DNA of 64,000 bases from Acidobacteriota bacterium (GTDB taxonomy: Bacteria; Acidobacteriota; Terriglobia; Bryobacterales; Bryobacteraceae). The notes under the pieces were generated by a model, which saw only the letters and a program-made list of their open reading frames with translations, did no database searches and was not told where the DNA came from. Shown piece after piece: positions 54,486 through 62,491 of this stretch. Positions within the stretch are counted from its first letter, which is position 1. The number at the start of each line of letters is the position of its first letter. The stretch lies in contig JAFKEE010000051.1 of assembly GCA_017307505.1 (NCBI GenBank), forward strand, positions 1-64,000, given 5' to 3'. The position numbers and the translations under genes were made by a program.

Positions 54486-54839
54486 TTACTTATCCTTTTG
54501 TGCGGTGAACGTGCCGTCGGCGGCGCCGCCGAAGTCGATGGTGCCCTTCATGGTGGTGGGCGACTCGATGGTGCCGGTGTAGACGACGTTCATGGCGTTG
54601 CCTTCGTAGTTGGCCTTGAACTCCCAGCGAACCTTGTTGCCGTCAACGGTGCCGGTGAGTTTGTACTCGCCGAGCATGCCGGAGTAGGTTCCGGTGAGCT
54701 TGGATCCATCCTGCTGGAAGGTGAACGTGGGGTTGCCGGTGTTGCCGGCGATCTGGACCTCCGCCTTCCAGTGTCCAGTGATATCGGCCGCAGCCAGGGG
54801 CAGGGCCAGGAGGACGAGCAATGCGAGCAGCAGCTTCAT
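54486..54839 (-). CDS. Small exported beta-barrel-like protein
   Basis: 117 residues from the ATG at 54839, with AGGAAGG 7 bases upstream; the start overlaps the stop of the DUF971 gene by 4 bases. Signal peptide KLLLALLVLLALPLAAA, then ITGHWKAEVQIAG and repeated strand pairs (FTFQQDGSKLTGTYSG, EYKLTGTVDGNKVRWEF, NVVYTGTIESPTTMKGTI), typical of the short lipocalin/avidin-like proteins widespread in Acidobacteriota. A ligand is not known. Confidence 0.7.
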   Translation of the reverse strand: MKLLLALLVLLALPLAAADITGHWKAEVQIAGNTGNPTFTFQQDGSKLTGTYSGMLGEYKLTGTVDGNKVRWEFKANYEGNAMNVVYTGTIESPTTMKGTIDFGGAADGTFTAQKDK

Positions 54840-55207
54840 AAGCGGCCTTCCTGTCGTAACTTCATGCACTCGGCGCACGGACAGATGCGGCGCAGGTGCT
54901 CGTAGGAGTATATCCCGGCATTGTGCCCGTCGTTCCAGTCAATTCGCACGGCGTAGGTACCCACTTCTTCGATGTTGTTCATGCGGATCTTCGGCTTATA
55001 CATCTGGAAGGGGTTGGCCGGAGGGGCGGGCTTGGAATAATCGGTGCGCTGCGGTTCAGTGCCATGGGCGCCGGTGCAGGTGGCGCAGGGGCACTCGTCG
55101 CGGAGGAGTTCGCAGGAGAAGTCGCTCCGGTGGCCGTCGGACCAGTCGATCTTAATGCCTTTGGACTTGGAGACGGCGAGGTGGAGCGGGTCCGTGGAGA
55201 TGGTCAT
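54836..55207 (-). CDS. DUF971-family protein with two CPC-x-x-C motifs
   Basis: 123 residues, with AGGA upstream of the ATG. The domain is that of DUF971 (also the N-terminal domain of gamma-butyrobetaine hydroxylase): IKIDWSDGHRSDFSCELLRDECPCATC and RIDWNDGHNAGIYSYEHLRRICPCAEC are two strikingly similar halves (shown here as continuous motifs of short length each). Six cysteines in two CPCxxC groups could bind zinc or an Fe-S cluster. Related domains occur fused to or near Fe-S assembly ATPases. It lies 9 bases after rel and overlaps the next gene. Confidence 0.8.
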   Translation of the reverse strand: MTISTDPLHLAVSKSKGIKIDWSDGHRSDFSCELLRDECPCATCTGAHGTEPQRTDYSKPAPPANPFQMYKPKIRMNNIEEVGTYAVRIDWNDGHNAGIYSYEHLRRICPCAECMKLRQEGRL

Positions 55208-55216
55208 GGGAGATTC

Positions 55217-57490
55217 CTAATGAACGCGTTCGATGTCGCGCACGCCGGAGACGCGGCGCATGGCGGAGACGATGCGTTCGAGCTGTTTCTTGTCGCGCAC
55301 TTCCACTGTCATTTCGACGATGGCCGAATCGAACTGCTTTTCGTCTGCGTGCGCTTCGACGCTGCGGATGTTGACATCCTCGTCGAACAGGATCTGGGTG
55401 AGCTGGTTGAGCATGCCGGCCCGGTCATCGGTATGCACGACCAGGCGGACGTGGAACGATTCGCTGGCGCCGCGCGCCCATTCGACCTCGATGCGGCGCT
55501 CGGCCTCGTACATCAGGTTCTGGACGTTCGGGCAGTTCTTGGAATGGACCGCGACGCCCTTGCCGCGGGTGATGTAGCCGACGATGGGCTCGCCCCGGAT
55601 GGGATTGCAGCACTTGGCGCGATAGGTGAGCAGATCGTCGATGCCCTTGACCTGGATGACATAGTCCTTGGCGGCGCCGGACTTATCCTTCTCCTGAGCG
55701 GGCGTCGGCAGCGGCGCCGGCGTGACAGGCGTCTCCGGCTCGACGACGTCGGGCGCCAGCTTGGCCAGTACCTGGCGGGCGGAGAACTTGCCCCAGCCGA
55801 GGGCCGCCTGGAGATCCTCAATCTTGCTGTAGCCATAGTCACCGGCCACGGATTCCATCTGAGCGCGGGTGACCCGGCTCATGGCCACGCCGAGGCGGCG
55901 GGCTTCCCGTTCCAGCAGTTTCTGGCCTAGTTCGACGGCCTTTTCGCGCTCCGTCGCATTGATGACGTGGCGGATCTTATTGCGGGCGCGGGCAGTCTTG
56001 ACGAAGGTCAGCCAGTCGCGGCTGGGCTGGCCTCCATTCTGGGTCAGGACCTCGACGACATCGCCGTTGCGCAGCGGATGCTTGAGCGGCACCATGCGTC
56101 CGTTGACCTTGGCGCCGATGCAGGTGTGGCCGACGTCGGTGTGGATGGCGTAGGCGAAGTCGACGGAGGTGGCGTCCCGCGGCAGGACGACGACGCGCCC
56201 TTTGGGCGTGAAGCAGTAGACCTCTTCCGGATACAGGTCCACCTTGAGGTTGGACATGAAGTCGGAGGGATCACCCATCTCGCGCTGCCACTCGACGAGC
56301 TGCCGGAGCCAGGCGATGCGCTGATCATCGTCGCCGGGTCCCTTCTTGCCTTCCTTGTACTTCCAGTGAGCCGCGATGCCTTCCTCGGCAAGGCGATGCA
56401 TCTCCTCGGTGCGGATCTGCACCTCGAAGACGACGCCGTTGGGGCCCATGACCGAGGTGTGGAGGGACTGGTAGAGGTTGGGACGGGGGATGGCGATGAA
56501 GTCTTTGATGCGGCCCGGGATGGGGTGCCATTCGTTGTGAATGACGCCCAGGGCGGCATAGCAGTTCTTCACGGAGTCGGTGATGATGCGGATGCCTAGC
56601 AGGTCGTAGACCTGATCGATGGGGATGCGCTGCTTGCGGAGCTTCTGGTAGACCGACCAGGGCCGTTTGACGCGCCCCTGGACGCGAACGGGGATGGCCT
56701 CCGCCCCCAGCTTGTTCTGGATGGTGGTGCGGATCTCATCGAGCACCTCCTCGTTCGCGAGGCGGCGGGTCTCGATGGCTTCGCGGACTTCCTGGTAGGC
56801 CTCGGGGTCGAGGTAGCGGAAGCCGAGGTCTTCCAGTTCGGCGCGCAGTTTGCCCATGCCGAGGCGGTGGGCGATGGGGGCGTAGAGTTCGATCGTTTCG
56901 GCGGCGATGCGTTCCTGGCGGTCGCGGGAGATGGAATCCAGCGTACGCAGGTTGTGCATGCGGTCAGCCAGCTTCACGATGATGACGCGGATGTCTTCCA
57001 CCATGGCGAGGAGCATCTTGCGAACGCTCTCGGCCTGGCGGACTTCGCGATTGTGAAGATTGATTTTGCTGAGCTTGGTGACGCCGTTGACGCAGCGGGC
57101 CACATCCTCGCCGAAGGTCTTGCGGATCTCTTCGGAGGTTGCCTGTGTGTCTTCCAGGGTATCGTGGAGCAGGCCGGTCTCAAGGCAGACGAGGTCCATC
57201 TGCATGTCGGCCAGGATCTGGGCGACGGCGACCGGGTGGAACATGTAAGGTTCCCCGGAGTCGCGTTTCTGCGGGGCATGTTTCTCGCAGGCAAACTCGA
57301 AGGCTTTGCGCAGAGGGGTGAGGTCGTCATTGGGGCGGCGTGCGCGCACGGTGGCCTCAACGTTGCGGTAAGCAGCCTCCAGGGCAGGCGTAACTCCAGG
57401 CAAGTTGGGGGTTTCCGGGGGGACGGGTGCCGCGGGTTCGAGGCGAGTCGGGGAAGAGTCCATCTTCACGGCCAATTGCGACGGCGTCAT
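55217..57490 (-). CDS. rel: Bifunctional (p)ppGpp synthetase/hydrolase
   Basis: 757 residues. Makes and breaks the stringent alarmone ppGpp. The HD hydrolase domain is intact (YMFHPVAVAQIL, LLHDTLEDT, VKLADRMHNLRTL), as is the synthetase domain (RVKRPWSVYQKLRKQ, YDLLGIRIITDS, PNLYQSLHTSVMG, EVQIRTEEMHRLAEEGIAAH). Then TGS (VDLYPEEVYCFTPKGRVVVL), zinc-finger-like (YRAKCCNPIRGEPIVGYIT) and ACT domains (VVHTDDRAGMLNQLTQILFD) follow. An alternative start lies at 57463 (MDSSPTRL). It is first in a small operon with the DUF971 gene. Confidence 0.96.
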   Translation of the reverse strand: MTPSQLAVKMDSSPTRLEPAAPVPPETPNLPGVTPALEAAYRNVEATVRARRPNDDLTPLRKAFEFACEKHAPQKRDSGEPYMFHPVAVAQILADMQMDLVCLETGLLHDTLEDTQATSEEIRKTFGEDVARCVNGVTKLSKINLHNREVRQAESVRKMLLAMVEDIRVIIVKLADRMHNLRTLDSISRDRQERIAAETIELYAPIAHRLGMGKLRAELEDLGFRYLDPEAYQEVREAIETRRLANEEVLDEIRTTIQNKLGAEAIPVRVQGRVKRPWSVYQKLRKQRIPIDQVYDLLGIRIITDSVKNCYAALGVIHNEWHPIPGRIKDFIAIPRPNLYQSLHTSVMGPNGVVFEVQIRTEEMHRLAEEGIAAHWKYKEGKKGPGDDDQRIAWLRQLVEWQREMGDPSDFMSNLKVDLYPEEVYCFTPKGRVVVLPRDATSVDFAYAIHTDVGHTCIGAKVNGRMVPLKHPLRNGDVVEVLTQNGGQPSRDWLTFVKTARARNKIRHVINATEREKAVELGQKLLEREARRLGVAMSRVTRAQMESVAGDYGYSKIEDLQAALGWGKFSARQVLAKLAPDVVEPETPVTPAPLPTPAQEKDKSGAAKDYVIQVKGIDDLLTYRAKCCNPIRGEPIVGYITRGKGVAVHSKNCPNVQNLMYEAERRIEVEWARGASESFHVRLVVHTDDRAGMLNQLTQILFDEDVNIRSVEAHADEKQFDSAIVEMTVEVRDKKQLERIVSAMRRVSGVRDIERVH

Positions 57491-57514
57491 GGCCGCTGCG
57501 CCAATAGATGCAGA

Positions 57515-57553
57515 AAGAGCGAGGGCATCCCGAAATGAGATGCCCTCGCTCTT
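57515..57553 (-). terminator. Strong intrinsic terminator after the Exb/TPR operon
   Basis: GAGCGAGGGCATC (57517-57529) pairs perfectly with GATGCCCTCGCTC (57539-57551) around a 9-base loop, extended by AA/TT. On the minus strand it lies 37 bases after the TPR gene stop and is followed by TTTCTG. It separates that operon from rel. Confidence 0.85.
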
Positions 57554-57589
57554 ATTCTAACGGATCTGACAACCGGCAGGGCAAAGCGC

Positions 57590-58444
57590 TTACTTAGCGG
57601 GCGCTTCTTCCGCCGTGATGCCCTGGGTCTTCGGAGCGCGCTCGGCCTTGATCTTGCGCGTTTCGAGGGCCTGGGCCATGAACTTATCGGCGATCTCGGT
57701 TTCCTCTTTGTAGGCTGCGTCGGTTTCGGCGATGTCGGCGCGTTCGCGGTGCAGCAGATTGAGATAAGCCATCGCGTCGTCGTATTCCTTGTCGATGCTC
57801 AGGGCCTTCTCCAGGTTCTGGATGCCTTCAGCAACGACGGCGGAATACTTCTCGGACAGTTCGGCCTTCACCTTCTTGTCCTTGATTGGACCAGGGGCTT
57901 CCGGCTTCATGCCCAGTTTGTTGCGAGCGCTCATCCAGGCCGGGTAGAACTTGGCCCAGGCGATGACGCCGAGGGAGTAGAAGGCTTCCTTCTCGTTGGG
58001 GTCGACTGAAGCGAGTTTCTTATACCACTCAGCGGCCTTGTCGAGACGAACCAGCTTCTCTTCGGGGGTCGGAGCGCCGGTGACCTGTTGGTAAGCCAGG
58101 GAAGCCAGGGACTTCAGCGCGGTAGTGTCGCCCGGGTTGGCGCGCAGCACCTCAAGGAAGTTGTCGTTGGCATTCTTGGCGAACGCGATATTTTCAGGGG
58201 ATTCAGCACCGGGGATGTACTGGCTCATGTAGGCCGTGGCCAGGTACAGACGAGCGGTGGGGTAGGTAGGATCCAGTTCAATGGCCTGCTTGAAGAACTC
58301 GACAGCATCTGCATACTTGGCGTTCTTGAAGGCCTGAACACCTTTATTCAGATTGTCGCGAGCCTGCAGCTTTTTACAGCCAGAGGACATGCCGGCGAGC
58401 AGGAGTGTCGCCGCGGTAAGGATAATAAGCGCTTTGCGATTCAT
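57590..58444 (-). CDS. TPR-containing lipoprotein
   Basis: 284 residues. A lipoprotein signal (LTAATLLLAGMSSGC) places the mature Cys-anchored protein in the envelope. TPR-like helical repeats follow: LNKGVQAFKNAKYADAVEFF, QAIELDPTYPTARLYLATAY, YKKLASVDPNEKEAFYSLGV, IQNLEKALSIDKEYDDAMAY. Such proteins act as scaffolds. It is last in the tonB-exbB-exbD-exbD operon (18 bases after exbD), suggesting that it works with the Exb complex, like the TPR protein YbgF/CpoB works with Tol-Pal. Confidence 0.85.
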   Translation of the reverse strand: MNRKALIILTAATLLLAGMSSGCKKLQARDNLNKGVQAFKNAKYADAVEFFKQAIELDPTYPTARLYLATAYMSQYIPGAESPENIAFAKNANDNFLEVLRANPGDTTALKSLASLAYQQVTGAPTPEEKLVRLDKAAEWYKKLASVDPNEKEAFYSLGVIAWAKFYPAWMSARNKLGMKPEAPGPIKDKKVKAELSEKYSAVVAEGIQNLEKALSIDKEYDDAMAYLNLLHRERADIAETDAAYKEETEIADKFMAQALETRKIKAERAPKTQGITAEEAPAK

Positions 58445-58461
58445 CAGCGTACCACCTCAGG

Positions 58462-58887
58462 CTATTCGCCGGCCTCCATCTTGGCGGTCATCAGGCCGAC
58501 CTTGTCCATCTGCGCGCCTTTGGCGATGTCGATCGCTTTGGCAACATACTGGAACTCAAGATCGGGGTCCGCCTTGACGAAGCAGATACGTTCCGCGCGC
58601 GTTTTGAAAACATCGAGCAGACGTTCCGCCAGTCGTTCTTCGGAGATCGGTTCAGTGTTCAGCATCATGGAACGATCCTTGTTGATGATGATGACCACGG
58701 TACGATCCACCTGGGGAGGAGGTGCGTTCGGCGGCGGCGGCTGCGGGATCGTGGCCTCCAGACCTTTGGGGGTGAGGGGCGTGATGACCATGAAAATAAT
58801 GAGAAGAACGAGGAGAACGTCGATCAGCGGAGTCATGTTGATTTCTGACTTCGGTCCGCCGCCGTCTCCGCCAACTGCCATGCCCAT
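58462..58887 (-). CDS. ExbD/TolR-family protein, copy 1
   Basis: 141 residues. One transmembrane helix follows an N-terminal INMTPLIDVLLVLLIIFMV; the Asp here is the conserved proton-carrying residue of ExbD/TolR. The periplasmic part has a proline insert (PQPPPPNAPPPQVD) and the typical MMLNTEPISEERL and VFKTRAERICFVKADPDL. A perfect AAAGGAG ribosome-binding site precedes the ATG. With ExbB it converts proton flow into movement of TonB. Confidence 0.93.
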   Translation of the reverse strand: MGMAVGGDGGGPKSEINMTPLIDVLLVLLIIFMVITPLTPKGLEATIPQPPPPNAPPPQVDRTVVIIINKDRSMMLNTEPISEERLAERLLDVFKTRAERICFVKADPDLEFQYVAKAIDIAKGAQMDKVGLMTAKMEAGE

Positions 58888-58977
58888 AGGAAATCTCCTT
58901 TAAACCTGTTCGAGTCGCGCCGCCAAACCTTTCAGTCAGGTAGCGCCTGGGCCGGCCCCGGGGGCGGCCCGACTAAA

Positions 58978-59448
58978 TTACTTTGCTTCAGTAGCAGCCG
59001 GCTCGCCGGCGCCAGCTTTCCTGGCCTTGGCATCCAGATCAGTGAGCAGACCGATGTTGTCGACGCCTGCGGCGCGCAGGTTATCAACGACATCCACAAC
59101 CTTTTCGTAACGAGCCCGTGAATCGGCCTTCACGTAGCAGGTCTTGTCGAGGCGCGTGGAGAGGAGGTCTTTCACTTTTCCAGGAAGGTCGGCCGGATTG
59201 ACCTGGCTGGATCCGAGCCAAGCCCGGCCATCGCGAGTCACGGCCACCAAGACAGCGTCTTCCTTATCGGCATTCTGCATCGCAATCGGGTTCATCGTCT
59301 TGGCAAGGTCCACGCTAACGCCCTTGGAGAGCATCGGCGTGATGACCATGAAGATGATGAGCAGTACGAGCATCACGTCGACCATGGGGGTCACGTTGAT
59401 GTCTGCGATGGTTGCGCCCGCCGCCTGTTTCTTCTTCTTGTCTGACAT
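58978..59448 (-). CDS. ExbD/TolR-family protein, copy 2
   Basis: 156 residues. ADINVTPMVDVMLVLLIIFMV carries the transmembrane helix with the essential Asp. The periplasmic domain has VAVTRDGRAWLGSSQVNPADL, CYVKADSRARYEKVVDVVDN and an alanine-rich tail. Two different ExbD copies in one operon are usual in Acidobacteriota and suggest a heteromeric stator. AAGGAG lies before the ATG. Confidence 0.93.
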   Translation of the reverse strand: MSDKKKKQAAGATIADINVTPMVDVMLVLLIIFMVITPMLSKGVSVDLAKTMNPIAMQNADKEDAVLVAVTRDGRAWLGSSQVNPADLPGKVKDLLSTRLDKTCYVKADSRARYEKVVDVVDNLRAAGVDNIGLLTDLDAKARKAGAGEPAATEAK

Positions 59449-59567
59449 TCGGGTTCTCCTTATCCCGGCAGAAGTAACTCCGCGCTGCCCGGGGACCCCA
59501 GACCGGAGTCCCCGGCAACGGCGAAATCAACTCGCCGGACTCGCTTACAGTGCCTGACCTGACTAAC

Positions 59568-60299
59568 TTACTTGGTCGCAGCCTTCTGCGACTTCTTCAG
59601 GAAGTAGTCGATCAGCTCGGAGCTGGAGTTGCCCATCTCCACGTCAAACGCCTTCACGCGATTGTTGAAGTAGTTGAACATCCACACCGCAGGGATAGCC
59701 ACAAAGAGGCCGATAGCGGTGGTGACCAGGGCTTCCGAAATACCGCCGGCCACAGCGCCGAGACCGGTGGACTTTTCGGACGAAATGCCCTTGAACGCGT
59801 TGATGATGCCGACGACCGTGCCGAACAGACCCACGAAGGGGCCGGTGGAACCGATGGTGGCCAGACCGCTGATGCCGCGCTCCATTTCGGAGTGGACAAT
59901 CGCTTCGGCGCGTTCGAGGGCGCGCTTGGAGGCTTCCATCTCTTCACCGGGGATCTCCGTGCTCATCTGATGCGCGCGGAATTCCTGGAGGCCAGCCACG
60001 ACAACCTTGGCCAGGTGGGACTTCTTGTAGCGATCTGCAATCTTGATGGCTTCATCGAGCTTGCCTTCGCGGAGGGCGCCAGCTACGGCCGGGGCAAACA
60101 GACGGCTCTGCTTGCGAGCGGCATTGAAAACGATCAGGCGGTCGATCATCACGCCGATTGACCAGGCAGACATGATGAACAGAACGATGACGACGACCTT
60201 GGCCAGCCATCCCATCTGAGACCACATCGACCGGAGGTCAAAATTGACGGCCGCCTCCTGGAGCAACAGGAACGACCATACTTGGAACTGAAGAATCAT
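59568..60299 (-). CDS. ExbB/TolQ/MotA-family proton channel protein
   Basis: 243 residues, three transmembrane helices. The first is LAKVVVIVLFIMSAWSIGVM; the second and third are in LATIGSTGPFVGLFGTVVGI and AGGISEALVTTAIGLFVAIPAV, the most conserved ExbB segments, lining the proton path with ExbD. AGGAG precedes the ATG. It energises the TonB protein encoded 48 bases upstream. Confidence 0.95.
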   Translation of the reverse strand: MILQFQVWSFLLLQEAAVNFDLRSMWSQMGWLAKVVVIVLFIMSAWSIGVMIDRLIVFNAARKQSRLFAPAVAGALREGKLDEAIKIADRYKKSHLAKVVVAGLQEFRAHQMSTEIPGEEMEASKRALERAEAIVHSEMERGISGLATIGSTGPFVGLFGTVVGIINAFKGISSEKSTGLGAVAGGISEALVTTAIGLFVAIPAVWMFNYFNNRVKAFDVEMGNSSSELIDYFLKKSQKAATK

Positions 60300-60347
60300 C
60301 TTCTTAAATCTCCTGCGAGTTGATTTGTCTTGAACGAATGCGGACTA

Positions 60348-61103
60348 CTACTGGTTCAACGTGAAGTTGACGTCAATCTGAGTCACAACTTCCACCGGCT
60401 CGCCATTCAGCAGCGTGGGCTTGTAGCGCCACTGCTTCACGGCTTCGGTCGCCGACTGCACCAACAGCGGATGGCCCGAGACCAGAGTCAGATTCTGGAT
60501 CGTTCCGTCGCGGCCGATGACAGCGGTGAAGCGGACTGTTCCGGAGATGCGCGCCTGCTTGGCCAAGGGAGGATAAGTGGGCCGAGGCTGGCTGACGAGC
60601 ATGGCCTGTTGCACGTTGCCACCCACCGAGATGCGCTTGGGGGTAACGGGCTTGGGAGCCTCCTTGACTGGAGGAGGAGGAGGAGGAGCGGCGCTGCTGA
60701 TAATGCCGCCAATTACACCACCCGGGGCTCCGCCCGGGACGCCACCAGGAACACCACCGACCACTCCACCGGAGGAGGCGGCCGGAATTTCGTCTTCCTT
60801 GATCATGGCGATTTCCTTAGGCACCTGCTTTGGAGCCATCAGGCGGGAGCCGTCGAACTGCTTCGGAACCACCTTGACCACCTTCACCACGGCTTGCTGC
60901 GGAGGGGGAGGCGGCGGAGGCGGAGGCGGAGGAGGCGGCGCCACCAGCATGGAACTCAAAGCGGTCTTGGGGAGAATTTCCGGATTGAGCAGCGGCAGGA
61001 TCACTCCTCCCGTGATCAATACGATCTGCAACGTTGTGGATACAATGACCGTCCAACCTTTGTTGGTTTTGGCCGTCCCATCCACGAAGGTCTGTTCGAA
61101 CAT
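60348..61103 (-). CDS. TonB-family energy transducer
   Basis: 251 residues. A transmembrane helix (TLQIVLITGGVILPLL, about 24-40) leads to a run of 13 prolines, a glycine-rich VGGVPGGVPGGAPGGVIGG stretch, another proline run and a C-terminal TonB domain (RPTYPPLAKQARISGTVRF, GRDGTIQNLTLVSGHPLLVQ, AVKQWRYKPTLLNGEPVEV). It links Exb energy to outer-membrane receptors. First gene of the operon. An AAGGAG box lies 9 bases before the ATG. The proline tract comes from a GGC/GGA-type trinucleotide run at about 60900-60945. Confidence 0.93.
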   Translation of the reverse strand: MFEQTFVDGTAKTNKGWTVIVSTTLQIVLITGGVILPLLNPEILPKTALSSMLVAPPPPPPPPPPPPPQQAVVKVVKVVPKQFDGSRLMAPKQVPKEIAMIKEDEIPAASSGGVVGGVPGGVPGGAPGGVIGGIISSAAPPPPPPVKEAPKPVTPKRISVGGNVQQAMLVSQPRPTYPPLAKQARISGTVRFTAVIGRDGTIQNLTLVSGHPLLVQSATEAVKQWRYKPTLLNGEPVEVVTQIDVNFTLNQ

Positions 61104-61252
61104 TGGGCTGTTTCTCCTTGCGTCCGGCCCCCGAGACCTCAGAGACCGTTCTCACCTATTTGGACACCGAAGTTTGCTGCCGGTTCCCGGGAATTCCGGT
61201 CCCCTGTGTCTTTTTAGCTCAACTTTCTTTTCGCCCCCCGGTGTGGCGCGCC

Positions 61253-62425
61253 CTACTTGGCCGGAGCAGCCGCCGGAGCCTTCTTCCTGCGCTGGATATA
61301 GTTGTGCCAGAACACCAGGATGGGGCTCGCGACGAAGATCGACGAATAGGTACCAACGATAATACCCGCAACCAGGGCGAACGCAAAGCCATTCAATACC
61401 GGGCCGCCAAACAGGAGCAGCGAAATAGCCGATATGAAGGTCAGGCCCGAGGTCAGAATCGTCCTGCTGAGCGTCTGGTTGATGCTCTGGTTCACGATCT
61501 CTTCACCCAGTTCCTTCCGTGAGAGCTTCAAGGTCTCGCGGATGCGATCGAACACGACGATGGTGTCGTTCATGGAGTAGCCGACCAGGGTAAGAAGGGC
61601 GGCCACCACGTTCAATGAAATCTCTTTGTTAAACAGCGAAAACAGGCCCAGTGTAATGATCACGTCGTGGAAGACCGCGATCACGGCGGCCAGGCCGTAG
61701 ATGAACTCGAAACGGAAGGCCAAGTATACCAGCATGCCGCCCAGCGCGTAGAGGGTCGCCAGCACAGCCTTGCTGCGCAGTTCGGCGCCGATTTTCGGCC
61801 CCACCACTTCCGCGCCGATGATGGAGAAGGGAGAGAGGAAGCACTCCTGCTTCACCACACCCAGAATCTGAGGTGTCACGCCGGTTACACCACCCAGTTG
61901 CTCGAAGTTGCTCAGGATTCCCGAACGGGGCGGAGTGTTCTTGAAATCCAGGATGCTCTTCGAAACTGACTGCAGTTGTTCCTCATTGAGGGCCACACCC
62001 GCGGTTTGCATGGGCCCACGCAGACGGTCGGCCAGCGATTGCACGCTGGCGTTGTTGATGTCGAACTTGCCGCCCGACGTGCCGAAGCTCGCTTCCAGCG
62101 TCTCGGTGATGGCGCGCCGTTCCGTGTTCAGCTGAATCTCGTCCTTCAGGGGCGTCCCGATGATGACAGCGTTCTGCCCAGGAATCTCCTGCACGGAGAT
62201 TTCGCCCGGGATCTTGGAAGAGATTTCCGAACGGAGCTTGTCGACGGGAGGCGTAGAGGAGAACTTGACGGTGATGTTGGCGCCACCAGTAAAGTCGATG
62301 CCGTACTTGAGCCCACCCTTGCCAATCCAACTGGCGAGGCCCACGACAGTCAGGACCAGCGAGGCCCCGATGAAGATTCCCTTTTTTCCAAGGAAATCGA
62401 TGTTTGTGTTCTTAAATAGCTCCAT
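61253..62425 (-). CDS. secF: Protein translocase subunit SecF
   Basis: 390 residues, six transmembrane helices. With SecD it pulls proteins out of the SecYEG channel using proton flow. Motifs: LKYGIDFTGGANITVKF near the N-terminus, AVIAVFHDVIITLGLFSLF, LLTLVGYSMNDTIVVFDRIR and INQTLSRTILTSGLTF. A longer periplasmic loop (about residues 70-190) than in E. coli SecF is visible. It follows secD by 66 bases. Confidence 0.97.
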   Translation of the reverse strand: MELFKNTNIDFLGKKGIFIGASLVLTVVGLASWIGKGGLKYGIDFTGGANITVKFSSTPPVDKLRSEISSKIPGEISVQEIPGQNAVIIGTPLKDEIQLNTERRAITETLEASFGTSGGKFDINNASVQSLADRLRGPMQTAGVALNEEQLQSVSKSILDFKNTPPRSGILSNFEQLGGVTGVTPQILGVVKQECFLSPFSIIGAEVVGPKIGAELRSKAVLATLYALGGMLVYLAFRFEFIYGLAAVIAVFHDVIITLGLFSLFNKEISLNVVAALLTLVGYSMNDTIVVFDRIRETLKLSRKELGEEIVNQSINQTLSRTILTSGLTFISAISLLLFGGPVLNGFAFALVAGIIVGTYSSIFVASPILVFWHNYIQRRKKAPAAAPAK

Positions 62426-62448
62426 GTACCGTACCGAACCCGGACTCC

Positions 62449-62477
62449 GGGGAGCTGCACCCTAAGCTGAGCTCCCC
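62449..62477 (-). other. Hairpin in the secD-secF gap
   Basis: GGGGAGCT (62449-62456) and AGCTCCCC (62470-62477) form a perfect 8-bp stem with a 13-base loop. On the minus strand it is not followed by a T run, so it is more likely an mRNA-stabilising or processing element that could set unequal SecD and SecF levels. Confidence 0.4.
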
Positions 62478-62491
62478 ATTTTCTATCACAG

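Noticed and set aside
60900-60945. GGC/GGA trinucleotide run as a possible mobile or phase-variable repeat
   Set aside because: It encodes the proline tract usual in TonB linkers, and the triplets are interrupted; no sign of frameshift switching.
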